NCBI GenBank assembly: GCA_004794785.1
Contig: SJOL01005965.1
Location: 123,229 to 187,228, forward strand
DNA length: 64,000 nucleotides
Direction of reading: 5' to 3'
Source: Opisthorchis felineus
Lineage: Eukaryota > Platyhelminthes > Trematoda > Opisthorchiida > Opisthorchiidae
Positions 1 to 15,300 of the stretch are shown here, one piece after another; the stretch's first letter is position 1; the number at the start of each line of letters is the position of its first letter. A program made the translations under genes and the position numbers. The notes below the pieces were generated by a model. The model worked only from the letters and a program-made list of their open reading frames with translations, did no database searches and had not been told where the DNA came from.

Positions 1-2812
1 CGTTCACTTACTGCTTGGGCGGTAGAGGTAGAGTGATCTTGACGTGTCCGCCTATAAGGTTCATTTACCGGGTTTGTTCGAGGGGTTTCGTTAGAATAGT
101 CACTGCCCCAACTCACAGTCGACAACGAGGATCGATTCGTAGGGGCATTTTGAGTTGACTTGGCAATGGTATAAATCGGTCCATCAGAACGCTCTGATAA
201 GGTTCCGAAGTCTAATTTAGGAATTCTTGTATCATCGTGCATGTTGCTGCTGGGATAGAAACTCCTGGCTCGAAGCAATCTGAAAAATTTTTGGAAACAG
301 TTATCCCTAGAATCCGTGCCTGAAAAAAGGCAAAATTCCCTCTTTCACATAAACCTGTCTCTATACTGGCAAACAAACTCCTTAGAGTGAACAGATTAGC
401 ATACTCCAGTTTTTCCCACTTAGGTCTCATAAGAAAAGCGACGTCCTCTTCCGAAACGTAAAAGTTAACAACTGTTAAAGTTAGCGTTATTAACGCGCAG
501 TTACCAACAGAGTGCTGGTAAACTTAAGAGACTGAGGATTGAGAACGAGCGAAGTACAACTTTAGGGTAAATATTGCATGCTTCTGGTTAATTTCCCAAA
601 TGACGCTAACTGCTACCTTACGAATCAGATGAAGCTCTGAGATATCTACAGATAAAATACTAATCAAAAATCATCTTGCCCGTTACATTCTCATCCCTTT
701 GCACTGTTGTATGCATGAATTTTACACTCTCCTTTACACACTCTCCTTTTACACACTCCTTTGTTTAGCTATATTTGCAACGGCTCCCGAGAGTAAAAAG
801 CTTTTTTGTTCACCACATCGGTGTCCCCGAGGGTCTGATATTGGGTTTGTAATTTAGGCACCCAGCTTAATTTTTTTCAAATGTATACCTACCCTAGCCA
901 TCTGTGGGCGAAAATAAAACAAAACTTTGTGATAATGACGAAGCAACTCAATTTACAGTTAGAATGGACTCCAGGGCAGACCGACTGTGTTCCACAAAGG
1001 TATAATTAAGAAACGCCACTTTGAAAATTGTCAGCAAGACGTCAGAGGCGTTTGTTTACCTTTCCAGTACGGGACATATATACAACTTTTCATCAGGCCT
1101 TTGAAGAAGTCAAATGGATTGGGCTAACAAACTGTGCCAAACAGAGCTCATGCCGATTTTGTTTTCTCTTGAGTAAATCAATCATCTTTCTAAAAATACA
1201 AATGACGTTTTTTATCCTTGAATCAAGAGAAAGTATGTGTTCTATTTCCACTCATTCTGAGTTCACATCAACCCAACGAAAGTGTGGCTACCACTTACAA
1301 AGAGTGTGATCATAATACATGTTTATAGACTTGTATATTGCCTGGTCTATAAGTAATCCATAGCACCTTATATGTAGGAAGCTTACCCAACAGCAGCAGA
1401 AGCGAAGGTTTGGTATGTAAAGTTACAAGCCAAAAGCAAATTAGTTCCATAGTCTATCAATTTATGATACTTGTGAGATAGCTCCATTTCTTTGTTTACG
1501 CAACCAGGAGCATCCAACCGATGTTATCTGTCAACATTTTTGGTACCAATGATCTCTCTTGCACAAGAACTCCAATGATATGTATTCGGTCTCTTGTACC
1601 TACGTAATCAGTAGACTCGATTACCTTGATCATCTTCTGTATGCCGTAATGAGTAAACACGAATACCCATGCAATTCGCCAGCCGGTAGTCGGGGTGACG
1701 TTTGTATCTCAGGAGAGTGTCCCCAAGTGACCCTGGAGGTTTTTGTACATTTGCCACTTCCATTCGATCATGCTTGTGAGTTTGAATATTCACTAATGTT
1801 TGGATAGTTCGTACTTGGTCAACAATCACAGCTAGGCCAAGTATGTGGAATCACACCTGTTCTTCTTACAACAGACTGAATACTCGTAATTTTCCAGCAT
1901 ATTTCTTGGTAGATTTCTTGTCAACATTTCATGTGAGGTTCTGTTCAGCTGTTGTCTCTACAATTCAAGCTTCAACTGGCACTGGATTTGATGGTAATTA
2001 AAAACAAAAACCTTCAGCCAGAGCTTGTCTGCTTCTTGGGAGGCTGCTTAGGATAGTGAGATTATTTTATAACCATGAGAATCAGCTGTTTTTATCCCTT
2101 GATTTGGGAAACTTCTCGCTTCTTATGCCACAGGGTTGGCAAAACATGGGGAGTTCCAAGTGTTGATAACTTCAATTTCGTACTCAGAAATCCCTATACT
2201 TGTTAATAATATGCTACTTTAGCAGTGTATCCCGCCTAGGGTTTGTTATGACTTCGAGGCCATCTGCAAAATAACAGCTGCTGAACGCTATTCCAATGAC
2301 TTCGTGAACGGGAATAACAGAAAAATTGGCTTCAACTACCGAACTACTTTGAATTTCTCCATTTTTCTTCCCATCACTGAGATACGTCAATATGTCGACT
2401 AGGTATGCACCCACAAGCAATTGCTCCATCCATAAGGGAATTCGAAACTTCTCCATGAGCCCACACGTGGTTTGAAGAAAAAAGCGTCCTAGATACCTGG
2501 GTAAAATACCCTTCAAAAGTCAGCAAAGTATGTTCCCACGCCTTGAGACTTGAGCAAACCTCAGTGAGAACAATGCTTGTATAATCTGATACTTCTTTGA
2601 CGGTATCTTGTTGTTCTCGTGAGACAAATTTCCTACACCCGACAAAAAGAATGATCTGGTTCAAATGACTTGACACTCATTATTCAGTGTTTCCCCATCA
2701 TTTCAGTGTGCCAGTGTCAGAAGCTCACTATTTTAGACTGAAAATACTTTGAAATCGACAGTCTTCTATCGGTCAGAATTACCACGAGCCTTCAAAGTGC
2801 ATCCGGTGGCTT
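1..2812. other. No gene supported
   Basis: Only short, mutually contradictory open frames on both strands; nothing beyond the short pyrimidine-rich tandem repeat at 718-762. Confidence 0.6.
718..762. repeat. Short tandem repeat, three ~13-bp units (TTTACACACTCTCC type)
   Basis: Three imperfect copies of a pyrimidine-rich unit lie head to tail: TTTACACTCTCC, TTTACACACTCTCC and TTTTACACACTCC. Confidence 0.8.
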
Positions 2813-3340
2813 CAGTTTAGCTAGGTGTAAGCTACCCTGGAGTTTTGTTAGATGCACACTACTGATGGTCCCAAGTAAGGATAAAACAGATGTATGATGT
2901 TTCTGAACTTTTCAGCAAAGATTAACCAGACTTACAGGACGAATATCCATTGAAAAATTCCCGAATCTCACACTACCACTGATCTATAAGTAGCTCAGAG
3001 GAATAGTAGAATTCACTCGCTGAGTGATTTCCATCTGATTTGTCATTCAAGAAGCCGTTCGATACGTGTTACCACATGATGTGAACTTGATGAATGATGA
3101 ATGAGTGGCACTCTATCCCGTATAAATGCAAGCCCATCACACTGCTGGTCAGCCACTTGTGGCCGACCGGATAAGTGTTGTACCACTGGTCAGAAGGTCG
3201 CGGGTTCGAAACACTGAGTTTCGCGAGATGCGAGCCACTGGTGATTCCCGAAAAGCATAAGACAGCTGCATGATGCTTCTCGGATTTTCAGCACAGATTT
3301 TTTTAACTTAAAGTGCGTAATCTGCGATAAGAATGCCTTC
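2813..3340 (+). mobile_element. tRNA-headed SINE-like repeat, locus 1, part of one unit plus the next
   Basis: At about 3150-3225 a tRNA-like head has box A GTGGCCGACCGGATAAGTG and box B GCGGGTTCGAAACACTG, resembling tRNA-Leu/Ser (TGGCCGAGYGGTTAAG). It is followed by TTTCGCGAGATGCG, GTGATTCCCGAAAAGCATAAG and CTCGGATTTTCAGCACAGATT, ending in a short T run. The same post-tRNA sequence, more diverged, occurs upstream at about 2835-2925 (AGATGCACACTACTGATGG .. TTTTCAGCAAAGATT), about 374 bp earlier, so a previous unit lies in tandem. Confidence 0.72.
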
Positions 3341-6300
3341 CCTAGTTATTGATGAAAACTTTCTATAGTCATTAATCGATCCGGTACAATCAAAGTCTTA
3401 ATCGCTGCACAGCTAGTGACCATCAAGCGTTGTCCAGCGCATAAACTAGCTTATTTTCAGGAAACTAAAACCTCTTATCATTTCTCCTCTATACCCATAG
3501 GCTACACCTGGAAAGTTCTGACAATTACGAGCTAAATAATACTAAATTTCTTCAGTTTTGAGTCATAAGTCCAACCATAACACTTCGCCCGTTTGACAAC
3601 AATCCGGTTGGTTATGGAGATTACTAGTTTTCTGTGATACTGGCGGGTGATGATAACGCTTCGCTGTAAAATTAGCTTTAAAAATTGAGAATTCCAAACA
3701 AAGGAGCACGGTTTTAGGCCAAGATTCTAGAAACAAGGCGGCTGTTGCCTCAGTTCCACTGAAAATTTTGAACTTATTCACGCGCAGCTTTAAGGTCAAC
3801 GAGAAGCGTTTTTAATTCTAGGTTCTTCTAGAGTCCCTACAAATTGGAGCGTTACGACTTATGGAAGTCAGTCCATTGGGAATGACACAAAGAAGCGGGA
3901 ACCATTACCTCAGACTTGAAGTTAGTTGGGTGATTTAGATCACGTTATACGTAGTGGCATTCGTACGTATTCTTAGAAGGCGCTCACACATCAACCTAGC
4001 GAGAAGAAACAAGAATATTTATTCATTTCTTCCAAGCAGAACATTATACGCTTCGTATCCAAAGTCGCCCAGCACAAAAAACTTCCACGTTCATCCAGAT
4101 GGTAGTTTGGTTTTAGCAGTAGAATTTATTTTTATGTATCAAGTCCAAACATGACAGTTGGGACTCTTCCGTATTCTTGGTATCCAGATTTGGTCAAAAA
4201 GGCCTGTAGCTAATCCTATAAGCAAAAATGTAAGGCCATCAACCTATATATATATATATATATGAATGCTAAAGTCATTAATTTGTTACTGTATTTACTT
4301 TAAAATTTGTCAGGCACATGAAATATTCAAGCTTTATATGGTTGTTTGCACCGGCACCTAACACACATAAATAAAAACTACAGGAAAATATATGAGTTTC
4401 TTAACTCCAACTTACGTTTCAGAAGAGTATCACACGCGCGGAACTAAGCAGTACCACACAGGCCTACTGCCAGCAGGGCGAAACCTAGCCAATGAGGAGA
4501 TTCCGGAAAAAGAAACCCATCATCTTGTCAAACCTAGACTGCTGTAAAATGGTGTGCAATGAAACGAATTGACTGTTATTTCATCGAGTTACTAAACAGA
4601 GTAATCAGGCTGGATCAGTGTCACCGGTGGTGATAGGTGCGTGATGGGTCAAGGTTAGGTCCTCATCAACTTTTGGATGGTTAGCTTGATAAAATTAAAA
4701 GCTACACGGGCTTTTCTCTTAAGACTGTGGCCAAGGACTACTTGTTAGCTTCTTAATTATCTAATACATGCACCGAGCAATTCGACTGCCTTGCTTTCTT
4801 TATCCCCTTTTGTTGAAAAATAAATAAGATTTTATGATGAAACAGATTGAAGCTTCCTTGAAACGGAAGTTGTAAGCACACTCGCCATATTTGTAGAGCT
4901 TTTGGCTTTAAAAAGTGCCATTATATCGCTGAAGTGTAAAATTCTCTTGCTTTTTGTCTTACTATTCCAAAGTGTCCTTGACCCTTGGTACTTATAGGCA
5001 CTTAAGGGTTCAAGAAGTTTAACGGGAAATACGGTCAAGGTGCTCATGTCATCAAACGCAAAAATGAGTTGGAATTGTTATTATTTAGTTCGCCGCCTGA
5101 ATCAAGATTTCATACGAGCAAACTAGATTGGGATCTGGTTGAAGTGAAGCCCTATCCCATAAATCCAGGTTTTTTACACGGCTACCAACCGGAGTCATTA
5201 GCTTTTGTGCTACAAGCCCCTAACCAGATTGTCTAACTGAGTTTTGTGGGGTGCACAACTCGAGTATTCGTGAGAGGATAGTACGAGGCTACTCTCCATA
5301 TCTCACCCTCATTCTTTTCATTACGTGACTTTATTTAAACAAGATGACATGGTTTTATGGCTGTGAAGCACCATCGCTCTTCTTTCGCGTCACTCTCAAC
5401 TTTGAGGATGGTATTTATATTCCGAATCTTTGGCTCAGTAAAAGGGCATAAATGAACTTCTGGGTAGGTTCGCAGTATCTCGCATCTCTTGGCCTTCATC
5501 GAAGTCAAACAGGATGGACGACAACGAACAACTGTTTTATACACCGGCTACTTCTACTATCTTTCCGAATACCAACTGTGCACGCAGACGTGTCCTTGCG
5601 TTAAAAAGTAATAAGGGACCATAAGGGTGACCGAGATCTGGTCTACTCCATTAGACTCCGCAATACTCAAAAGCGGTTTGCTGTCGATGTAGCCAAGTGC
5701 TGCATAAAATTTTAAAAAAGTGTGTGCAATTAACTGCAATAGTTACACCAGAAATATATACATGGTGGATATCTGTTCGGTAAAACCACAAGTATAGCAG
5801 AAAGACATCAATATAAAAACCACTAAAAAAATAAAACGGCAACAAAATTGGAATGCATGAGTATCTTACAGAAAAAGACCTTGGATGGTAGTAAGATAGA
5901 TAGTTCGGCCCCTACGCTGAGTAAATGGGTCCCTTGTAACTCCTAAATATTCGTTTCACCCATTTGTAGGACTGAAAACAAAGTCACGAATACTTTACCG
6001 GCTAAATCTCATTCTTTTTAAATTCTGAACATGACAAACCTTTTGGTAGTCATCATAGAGCAGAGAGTCACGCAATCTAACCTGGGTGTTTTGTCCATGG
6101 CTAGCAGGAACCTCAGTCATATCACGGAATGAGCTGTCTTTTGTGTTGAATAGTTGACTGGTGGCTGATGTGAGTGCTTTTTGTGGAATAATGAAGCGCT
6201 CATCTGAACTTTCTACCTTTTACACTTGTTCACGTAGTAACTGGCTGGAAATATTTCGTGAGATGAGTTTTCTGTGGTTTACTTTGTTACCCGAAAGCAG

Positions 6301-9300
6301 AACAAGCAAGATGAAACAGCTTGCACAGTTTTTCAAACTTCCAAACACTCACCAGTCTTTCCACTGATGCTGCTGCGTTGAAGGAAAATGGAAATCCTGG
6401 ATCTCAGAATTCAAGGCGGACTTACAACTACCAAGTCAGTATGTGGTCCATAGGACCAAACAATGGATAGAAACTGATTAACGCTCTGCTAAGGCTGCTT
6501 ACAAACAGCAGCAAGAGCAGATACTCCAGAAGCTGACTCACACTCGTTCAAGAAAAAGTTGGGCAAGGTAAGTTTCTACTCTGCTCTTCTAGCTTTCTCT
6601 GCTCTTCTTTAAAGTTGGCCAAACCGCCTGGCTCCTTGTGGTTTGAGCACTCGCAAGCGTTGTAAGCGTAACCACTAAATAAAAGTTCACTTATGTGACA
6701 GACAGTCTTGCTAAATTGTCCAGGTCACTGGACAAAAATTTTCAAATAATTAAGATAAAATACACAAATAAGATAAAAATTACGATTGTTTTAATTGTTC
6801 ATAAAGACGCCAAGGGCCACTACTAAGTTTTTTCTGAGCTGTTAGCAATATACAAAGTGGGGGTTTCAGTATCGTCGAAAATGAGTGAGGTCATAGGCAG
6901 TTTCACTTGTTGACTCCCAGAGCACTGTTTTAGGCCACGTCCTCCTCAATTTTCGCACTAATTAAGTGAGCTGGTGATAGTAAAATGGACTGATGTACCT
7001 CCAAGTGTAACACAATTTGGACTTGTGGTAAAGTTTATTGAAGTGGAACTCCCGCCTGAGCACGCTCTCCTGTGAATTAATAACTTTGCTTTAAGCCCAG
7101 CCGTCAGTTGGGTTCTTTGGAGTTAGCCTGAACGGATTATTTTGGTGAGCTGAGCTTATAAGGCTAGCTTCAACAAGTATGAAACAAAAATTGCTATATT
7201 TATTGCCACACAAAAGGACAGGGTGAGCCCAGGGCTCTAACGGTTGATCTCCCTGCTGACAGAAGTTCAGTTTGGAACCCGCGTTTCCTACTCTGTTGCC
7301 GACGTTGTTCTTTGAGTAAGGATAAATCCGGCTACAATCTACAAAACAGACTTACGGAAGGGGAACAGCAAATGGCAATAAACAGAATAGCTATAAGAAA
7401 GGTCATGAAGTGCCTGTTTCAGTTACTGGCTGTAAAAGAATTTACTAAGTGTTCTAGTAACATCTTCTTCTGCTACCACTCAGTGAGACTCATGGCTCAA
7501 GCAGTACCAAACTGGCATATTCATATAATGCTTCACTTGTTGTATACTAAACATTAAACAAACACTATCATATCAGATAAAGCGTGCTCATTTGTTCGAA
7601 GGTTTTGATGAAAAAAGACGTGAAAAAAGACCTCATCAAGCAGAGGCCGCTTTTAACAGGTCTTAAGAGTAGCTCCTAACAGGAAACACTGGATTGGCAA
7701 CCGCAACTCGTCTGCAGCTGGAAAAGTTAGTCTGTTTAACGTTGCTATACTTCTGTTGTATTTTAAAACGCTGCGCAGTATTTTGTGACTTGAGTGGCCT
7801 GTTTCAACAGCTCAGTCGCTTACAAAGATAGTACTACTGACTTTGCGTAATTATTTCGCGTGCAAATACTCCATCATTGACACACTAGCGAGAACTGTAG
7901 AGTCAAAGATGATTATCTTATTCGGATTAAGAGTTTATATCCTCGAAACAGGCCAAGAAATTTTGCGCCCAACTTGGTTCTAAGACTGTGCAAAATCAGT
8001 ATGCTTAAGGACTGAGGGCCGAATGTGCTTCGTGGGGAACACAGCCATTGCCAACTGTGCAGTAGCGAGTATGATACACTCACTAACTGAGCTCTGATTA
8101 CTCTTTGTCTGGGTATGCGAGCTTTTAAAATGCAGCCACCTTTTAAACTGTAATTCAGCAGGCTTTATATGATGATTTGTTGAGCTTTAGGGCCTTGATT
8201 TATTCTAACGTTTCAACACCTTACGTGCACTGGTTGTTTTTATGAACGCAGTCGTCACGTTGGTCACCCTAATAGGCAGGGTATTGCAGGAAAACCGTAA
8301 TATCAGATAACTGGAACACCATATGGTAGGAACGAATGCATGCTGTTATGTAAGCGAACATTTTTTGGACCGCTACTCTGCCGTTAAGGTACGTCTTGGA
8401 TGGTTGATACTTCATTCCGTCGGGCTCAGGCAGTATCACCTTGTGCTTGAAATCTAAACGTTCTTCAAAAGCCGTGATTTCAACCAGCGCCAATCATTAA
8501 ACCATGGAGCTTCACCGTCCAAAGCAGAATCAAGTAAGGGTCAATTATGTTTTTATCTGAGTCACGTGATAAATAATAACTTTTCAATATTATTAGTCAA
8601 AACATCTGATTTGTTTTGCACTTGCATTTTCTGCAGCGTAGTTCTATGCATTTACCAAAATATTTTAGTAGCAAATAATTACGCCAAATACATTGTGCGA
8701 TAGTAAATGATCCCTGATGGCTTGCGATCTGTTTAGATTGTAAGTTCATCTTAAAAGAGATATCCGTGTAATCTTTGGATAGCCCATTGAGCCACCATGG
8801 CCTCGAAGTGGTTTTGAGTATAACCTCAATTAGCCCACAAAAGTATGGATAAACATATCATCCTACGGCTTCTTCTGTTTTACGTCCAGCAAAAGTCCTC
8901 GTTAAAGGGTCATTTGATAGGCACAAAATGCAACTCTGATAAAAAGAGCTGTAAAAAAACATATCCTTATAAGAAAATTGGAATAATATAAGTTTAACGC
9001 GCAAAAGCACACAACCAGTGGAAGAACTCAGCAGGGAGCAACTTGAAAAAACTGAATGTCTTCTACCCAAATGCTGGCAAGAATCTTGGAGCATTCTCAA
9101 AGCACCAATAATCTAGCCAAACTCACGGATGTTTTCGGGAGTTGGAGTTTTAGAAAGTGGAGAAAGACAGCCAGAATTGTGCTTTTATGCATTTTCGTTT
9201 ACAACATGGACTAAGCACTCAAAGATGGATATGGAAGGCTTGCATTTGAGCTCTGTAAGACTGATGAATTTCTTAGCTGGTTGCGAATTGCTTTTCTCAA

Positions 9301-12300
9301 CCAAGCGTACATGAACAAGCACAATGTTATAGTGCACCTCGGAAAACTTCAGTTCTGAACATTTTTGGGCGTAACTTACTAAACGATATCTGAGGAAGGG
9401 CAAAATTCAAATGGCAGAAAGTCATACCCACACGTTTTGCAGATATGACTAATCATAGTCAATCTATGATAAGCGTTCTAAGGCAGAATTTAAAGATATT
9501 CGTCTCTTAGGTTGAGCCTGAAAAAATATACAGAAACACCCGCCCACTTTGAGCACTTTTTTAGTCTGACTTTCGTAAAAGTCTGCTTGAAACACCATAA
9601 CTTAGAAGCAAAACGATAGCCGTTACGGGGTGAGGTGCTTCCGGTCTGCTTTAAGTAGAGTAAATACTGGCGCTCTCTATGCCAAAGACTGAACAAATAC
9701 AATGTTTCCTTGAAAACGCTCTGTAGATTTTAGTTACAGGTTTGAAAAGGTTGTGTAGCAAACCACACTACTTCTGGAAACTAGTTTTTAATTTTCCCTT
9801 AACATTCTAAAACAGATTCTTACACCACTCGTGGTCCTACTGCACTTGAGATTGAAGTCTGTGATTATGAATTTTAAACCATTAGTGGATAACAGGGAAA
9901 AATAAAAATGAAGCGTTTTCACAAAATTGCGTTCATGTTTGAAACGGTCATTCTCTGTGACAGCAAAAAACTGCTAGAAAAACTTCTAATAAAAACTATG
10001 ACGGCACACTTCACGTCGCACAGAACTGTAGTGTTACAAATAAAATTTGAGATTTTTGACGAGCTTTAATAAAATAAACTGTTGTACAGTTGCTTCTAAA
10101 ATGAAGAGACCAACACTGATTTTGTTCGGTAAAAAAGTAACGGTATAAACCGATAAATTGAAGACTGGTTTAGTTACATGATCTAAAGAGTTTTAAAAAA
10201 CCTGCCGAGGCAAATTAACAGCATTCGCGCTCATAACAACACCTATATTATGACCAGTACCCTTGAATAGACACAGCTAGTTACTATTGCAAACCGTTTC
10301 TATTTTTCTTTTTTTTGGCGATTGAGCTATAATGTTCAGACAGACAGCAAAAATGTGTTTTACCCATAATAAGCCCACCTCTTGAGAGTTTGACTGTTCT
10401 GCTGCCCAGACCATTGCACGTTTTTGTTTTAATGCTCCGCCTTGTACAGATGGCCGATTTTCACCAGGATAATAAGATCTAGCTAAATTAAAAACCACTC
10501 ATTCTTCTTTACGAGTTTCAAACGTCAGTTATAGTGGTGTCAAGATGTTTTTAAAAATTTCCAAAAACAAACGCCGGTAAATGTGAATGCAACACCGCCA
10601 AGTAAAGTGAGTTGGTTCTGAAGATATGGATCGTTATTGCCTAAATTTAGTCACTTGTTTGGCCGCTTACTTAGCTGGTTGTCAAATATGAGTTTCAGAT
10701 ACTAGCGGTTGCGGAATTTTAAAATGCATACTAACATAACTCTCGTTTGAATAATTGCCCTCCTGTCCTAGTGCAACCATTCTCGTGAGTCCACACCAAA
10801 GGAGGGCAGCACCGAACTCGAATTTTTCTCTTATTATAGCACATCAACAGTGCGTATCCCTGGCCGTGCTGCGGTTCAAACTTCACACATCTGATATGCA
10901 AGGCGTTACTACTACTCCACCAACGCACCCTAGACGCGTCTAAAGTTTTATATCCAAACGGGTGAAATATGGGTTGAAACACCTATCGTTACATTTGAAG
11001 AGTAATTTCCGATATATATTGATTTGAACGTGCGCGAATGAATGGAATTTTGCATCTTCAGCTACCTCAAAAGTTAAAAGTCTGAAATTCTAAATTAGAG
11101 CCAGTTTGGGCTTTGCTTAATTTGTAGTAACCAACGAATTAAAGTTGGTAACGTTTTTCAGAAATGCGCAAAAAACCTTTCTGGTAAAAATGCTTCTGTA
11201 CCTTGTATTACATGCTTAGTTACTGACGATAATATTCAGTGTTTCTAGTACACAGTTTAATTTTAAGAGGTCGGGGACACATCAGAGTTTAGATAGACTT
11301 TGAACTTTAGATACATTATGAGACCTAAATTGTACACCTGCACAATCGTCTTTATCCAAAAATGGATACCATATATTCTGATAAATTTTGTGGATCCGAT
11401 GAGTCACACCTAGCATACAAACATACGAACTGCGCTCATTGACTTCCGGTTAGAAACGTTTGCCAAAATGATGTGTGAACCTTTTTAGCTTAGCCCAGCC
11501 ATTCTGCTACGTCCAATACAGCCTGGGATATCAATAAATTTTTTAGAAAGAAGTAAACCTCATTTTGGTGTACAAACCCCTCACTAGGCCTAAAAGGCAC
11601 TTTCAGAAAATCCCACTTATAGCTTCAAATTGTTTGCTGCCTGACCAAAGAGTCAAAAAGTCTCATTGGGCCAAATATTGCCTAAACATATTTTAAGTAC
11701 AGGAAAAACGCTATTTTAGGTAAGCCATTGTCAGAAGCTAATTATTATTTTTTGGGAAGCTTCGAAGGTTGAAAATTGCTACTTGTTCACCTGACATTGA
11801 CAAAACATGTCTGTACATTGCACACTCGTTGGTACCTTAGTGCGGTCTTCTGGCAAAATCTCCAGAAGACCCAAACAAATTTTCTTAAGCATGCATAGCC
11901 GTACAGAAATCCGGTTTGTTGTTTAAGTAAAAAACAAGATATACAGAGTTTTTTAACTACGTCTAACTGGCACTCACAGAAAGGTAAAAAACCGGTAGAG
12001 GATAGTCAAAACGTTTAAAATTTTATTAGTAGCATCGTATCTAGCTTGTTTAGTAGCAATTTTTGCACTTTCTGAGAACTTATAATAATGGAAATTATCA
12101 AACTTTTTAGGATACAATTTTTTTCCTCAATTGCCAAGAATTTTTAAAACAATTTCAACATAAGCTTCGTTTTCATATAGTAGTTGTCTTACTATAATTC
12201 TCATCAGCTCTACATCAATATAACTTGCAGTCCCTAACTTTGGCTATGGTTCTTCTAGACACTGCTGCCTTGCCACTACCACGCGGAATTCTTTAGGGAA

Positions 12301-15300
12301 TAACTCTGTGGCACTTTCTGACTACTGCTTCCATCAAACACCTTCCTACAACCCTGAATTCCTCGAGTCAGTTCTTTTCTGATGTTGTGAAACGGCAGAT
12401 AGTTACATGGTTCTTCTGAAATCTTTCTGCGCTGAAATCAGACTTGGTGGCAGTTGAAAAACGAGTCTTGGCTATCAGTATCTTGTTCAGCGAAGACAGA
12501 TGCCAAGTGTTTCCCGTCCATTTTTTAGACTTAAATCTGTAGGTAATATTCTCATGTACTACCCGCTCGCGAATGCAATACAGACTTGCGCCACTTAGGT
12601 TCTGCTAACATGTACACCATAGGCAGCGCAATGGCTTACGTATTGTCTTCTAAACACTCATAACACTTAATATCTCAGCAGAAACCTCTTAGATCAGGCA
12701 ACCAGGAAGGTCTCTGCGGTCACATGGTAGAAGTTACGCACCAGCTCTTGACTATAGCAGCTATTTGTACTCCCTCAGATGTTACTTCAGTTCCATAATT
12801 CGAGGTGTCAGAACAACGTCTGAACCTTCACTACCACAACTTTAATTGATACACATCACTGCAGCCCAAACATATTATACTCCGCTGGGCTAGAGCAGTT
12901 GAAGTTTAAAAAATCCTGCAATCACCCAATAGATTAAATAAACCAAGTGAAGTGACCAAAACCTAACAACTTCTTTGGCTTCTCCACCATGGTATCTTCT
13001 TCTCGGATGTATTAACAATGAGGGCTTATGGTTACGGTGATGTCACCGCTTCTCCTTTAACTGTGATCTAATCCTTCACAATCTTTCTACCGCCCCTAGC
13101 ACCCTCCTCCCGAGCGACAGCATACCAATATTTTCGTGCCCGCAAATATCGGACTAGCAAAGCGGAGTCGAACGCACATGCCACTGATATTCTACGACCA
13201 TTTTGTCACCCTGGCTTGTTCCATGTACTGACGTTTCTACCCGCCTCCAAAAGACCGGAACTAATCTGTACTTCTATTTATTATGTTTTGCTTTACAAAA
13301 CTGCCATCCTGTAAGATGTGGCACTTATGTTATTCACTGGGGTTTTAACAACGCATTACTGTGCAATTTTTTTCGTTCTCAATAACGGTACGCCTACCAT
13401 CCACCCACTATTTTTCGTTTCCACGTCACCACAACTTGAATCCCTCAACCGATTACGTTATATACACTTACAGCCGTCACCTTATTTCTCTGAACACAAC
13501 GGACTGTGCAGCTGAAGAAATGCTGCTCCGTTGTCACTGTTTTTGGCAGCAATGTAGGTTCTAACAAACTGTGACCAAGTCCAGGTGTCCCTAGATATTA
13601 GTTGGCATAAATCATACTCCAGAGCACTCTACTTTTCACTACTGGTTGCGGTGAACTAGCACATTTATCCACCAGCGAAAGGCTTAGCGGTCCCTTTTGT
13701 TTATTATAAAAGTACTGGCTTCTGCTGCATCTACTCTTTCTCGCAAGATCGCAATTCCAACTGTCCTGTAACTTAAACAGCACCACGTTCTCTGGAAGTC
13801 TGTTCCGTACCTTCATGGTTGGCTGATGCTGTTACCACAACCTCACAAAAAGTTCTCGTTGTTTCCTGTCACACAAACTGCACCCATGCAATAACTACCT
13901 CATTTTCGAATGTATAGTTATACATCGTCGCTGTGTGGCGCTTTTCGTATCACTGATTTGTGACGACAATACTCGCATACCGTGCATGTAGAAACCGTGT
14001 ACATCGCCGGAGATTACATGGGAAAGAACGTCACATCTCAGGCAAAGACGGAGCGCAACTGGAATGAACACCTAAAAACACTGTTTCAGTGCACATAAGC
14101 CAAAGTAATGTTGTATTTGTTATTAAAATCGAACGGAGCCTTTCATGAACCTCTCATAGGTCACAAAAATGAAAAATCGAAAAGTTGCGGCAATAGCGAT
14201 ATTCTTCATGGTTTTGTGCTCATTTAATAATCAGGGTTCGACATGCTTAAACTTTAAGTCTTTGAATTTACTTTGTGTCCTTTGTTGTTGAGAGTCCCTA
14301 TCAAAAATTAACTTATCACAACTCCACCGAAATCTTTTCCGGTCACACTCACGTTAGCTCGCCTGCGAAAATCCTTGCAAGATAAAATTCTATGAACAAC
14401 TAACTACTGGAATACTTTCAATAAAAGATAACAGTTGAAATTTTTCTGCGTACTTTAAAACAGACACCGCGTCTTATTTACTGTTTTTGTATAGTCAGTT
14501 GAATAAAACAACACCAGTTCAGTTGATTTAGAGGGCACTTAAGCGAGAAAAAAAGCCAAAGATTCACGAACTCGGACCACTTTTTGTCGTTTCCATGCGT
14601 TGAACGATAGTGAGCAACTGAATACATGGAAAAGGTCTGTACCTCACCGGCTGCGGTGGCGGATTTACTGGGAGTATTAGTATAAATCACATGGCCAGTT
14701 ACAGTAGCTGCAGTAGGTACATATGCGGGAAAACCAAACGCTCATAGAATCGAATCGTCAGGAAGAACGTATGAACCCAGATTCGTGTGATGACTGAAAT
14801 GGGAGGAAAGTTTAGGTCTTCCCAGTGCGGCTGCTGGTGAGATGGAAATTAGTGCCAGCGACACAAGCCTAGATATATCAGATGTTGCATAGACCGTACA
14901 TTTGCACAAATGGATAAAGCAGTAAATCTCAGCGAAACTTGCTGGTCAAAGCAAAAAAGTAAGCTGCACATAAACGTTATCTTCGCATTAAGGAAATCCC
15001 GGTATCTTCTGGATAAACTTACGCGGAAATCAGGAAAATGCGCAAGTGTTTGAAAACCGGGAGCTTGGATGCTATAATTCTAGCGTGATGTGGGGATATG
15101 CAAGAGTGAAATACTAAGCATCGAAGCAGCAACGGAAGTTACTTCCGCTTCATTTTTTTTACTTTTTACAAGTTTACGAAGGTGTGACCCAATTTCGGTT
15201 CTTTGGAACAATAATTTTGGTGAAGATAAGATAAATATTTTGATTAAAAGAATGAACGGACATGGCCAAACCTTCCACTGTGTGCCTCTAAAAATCAACG

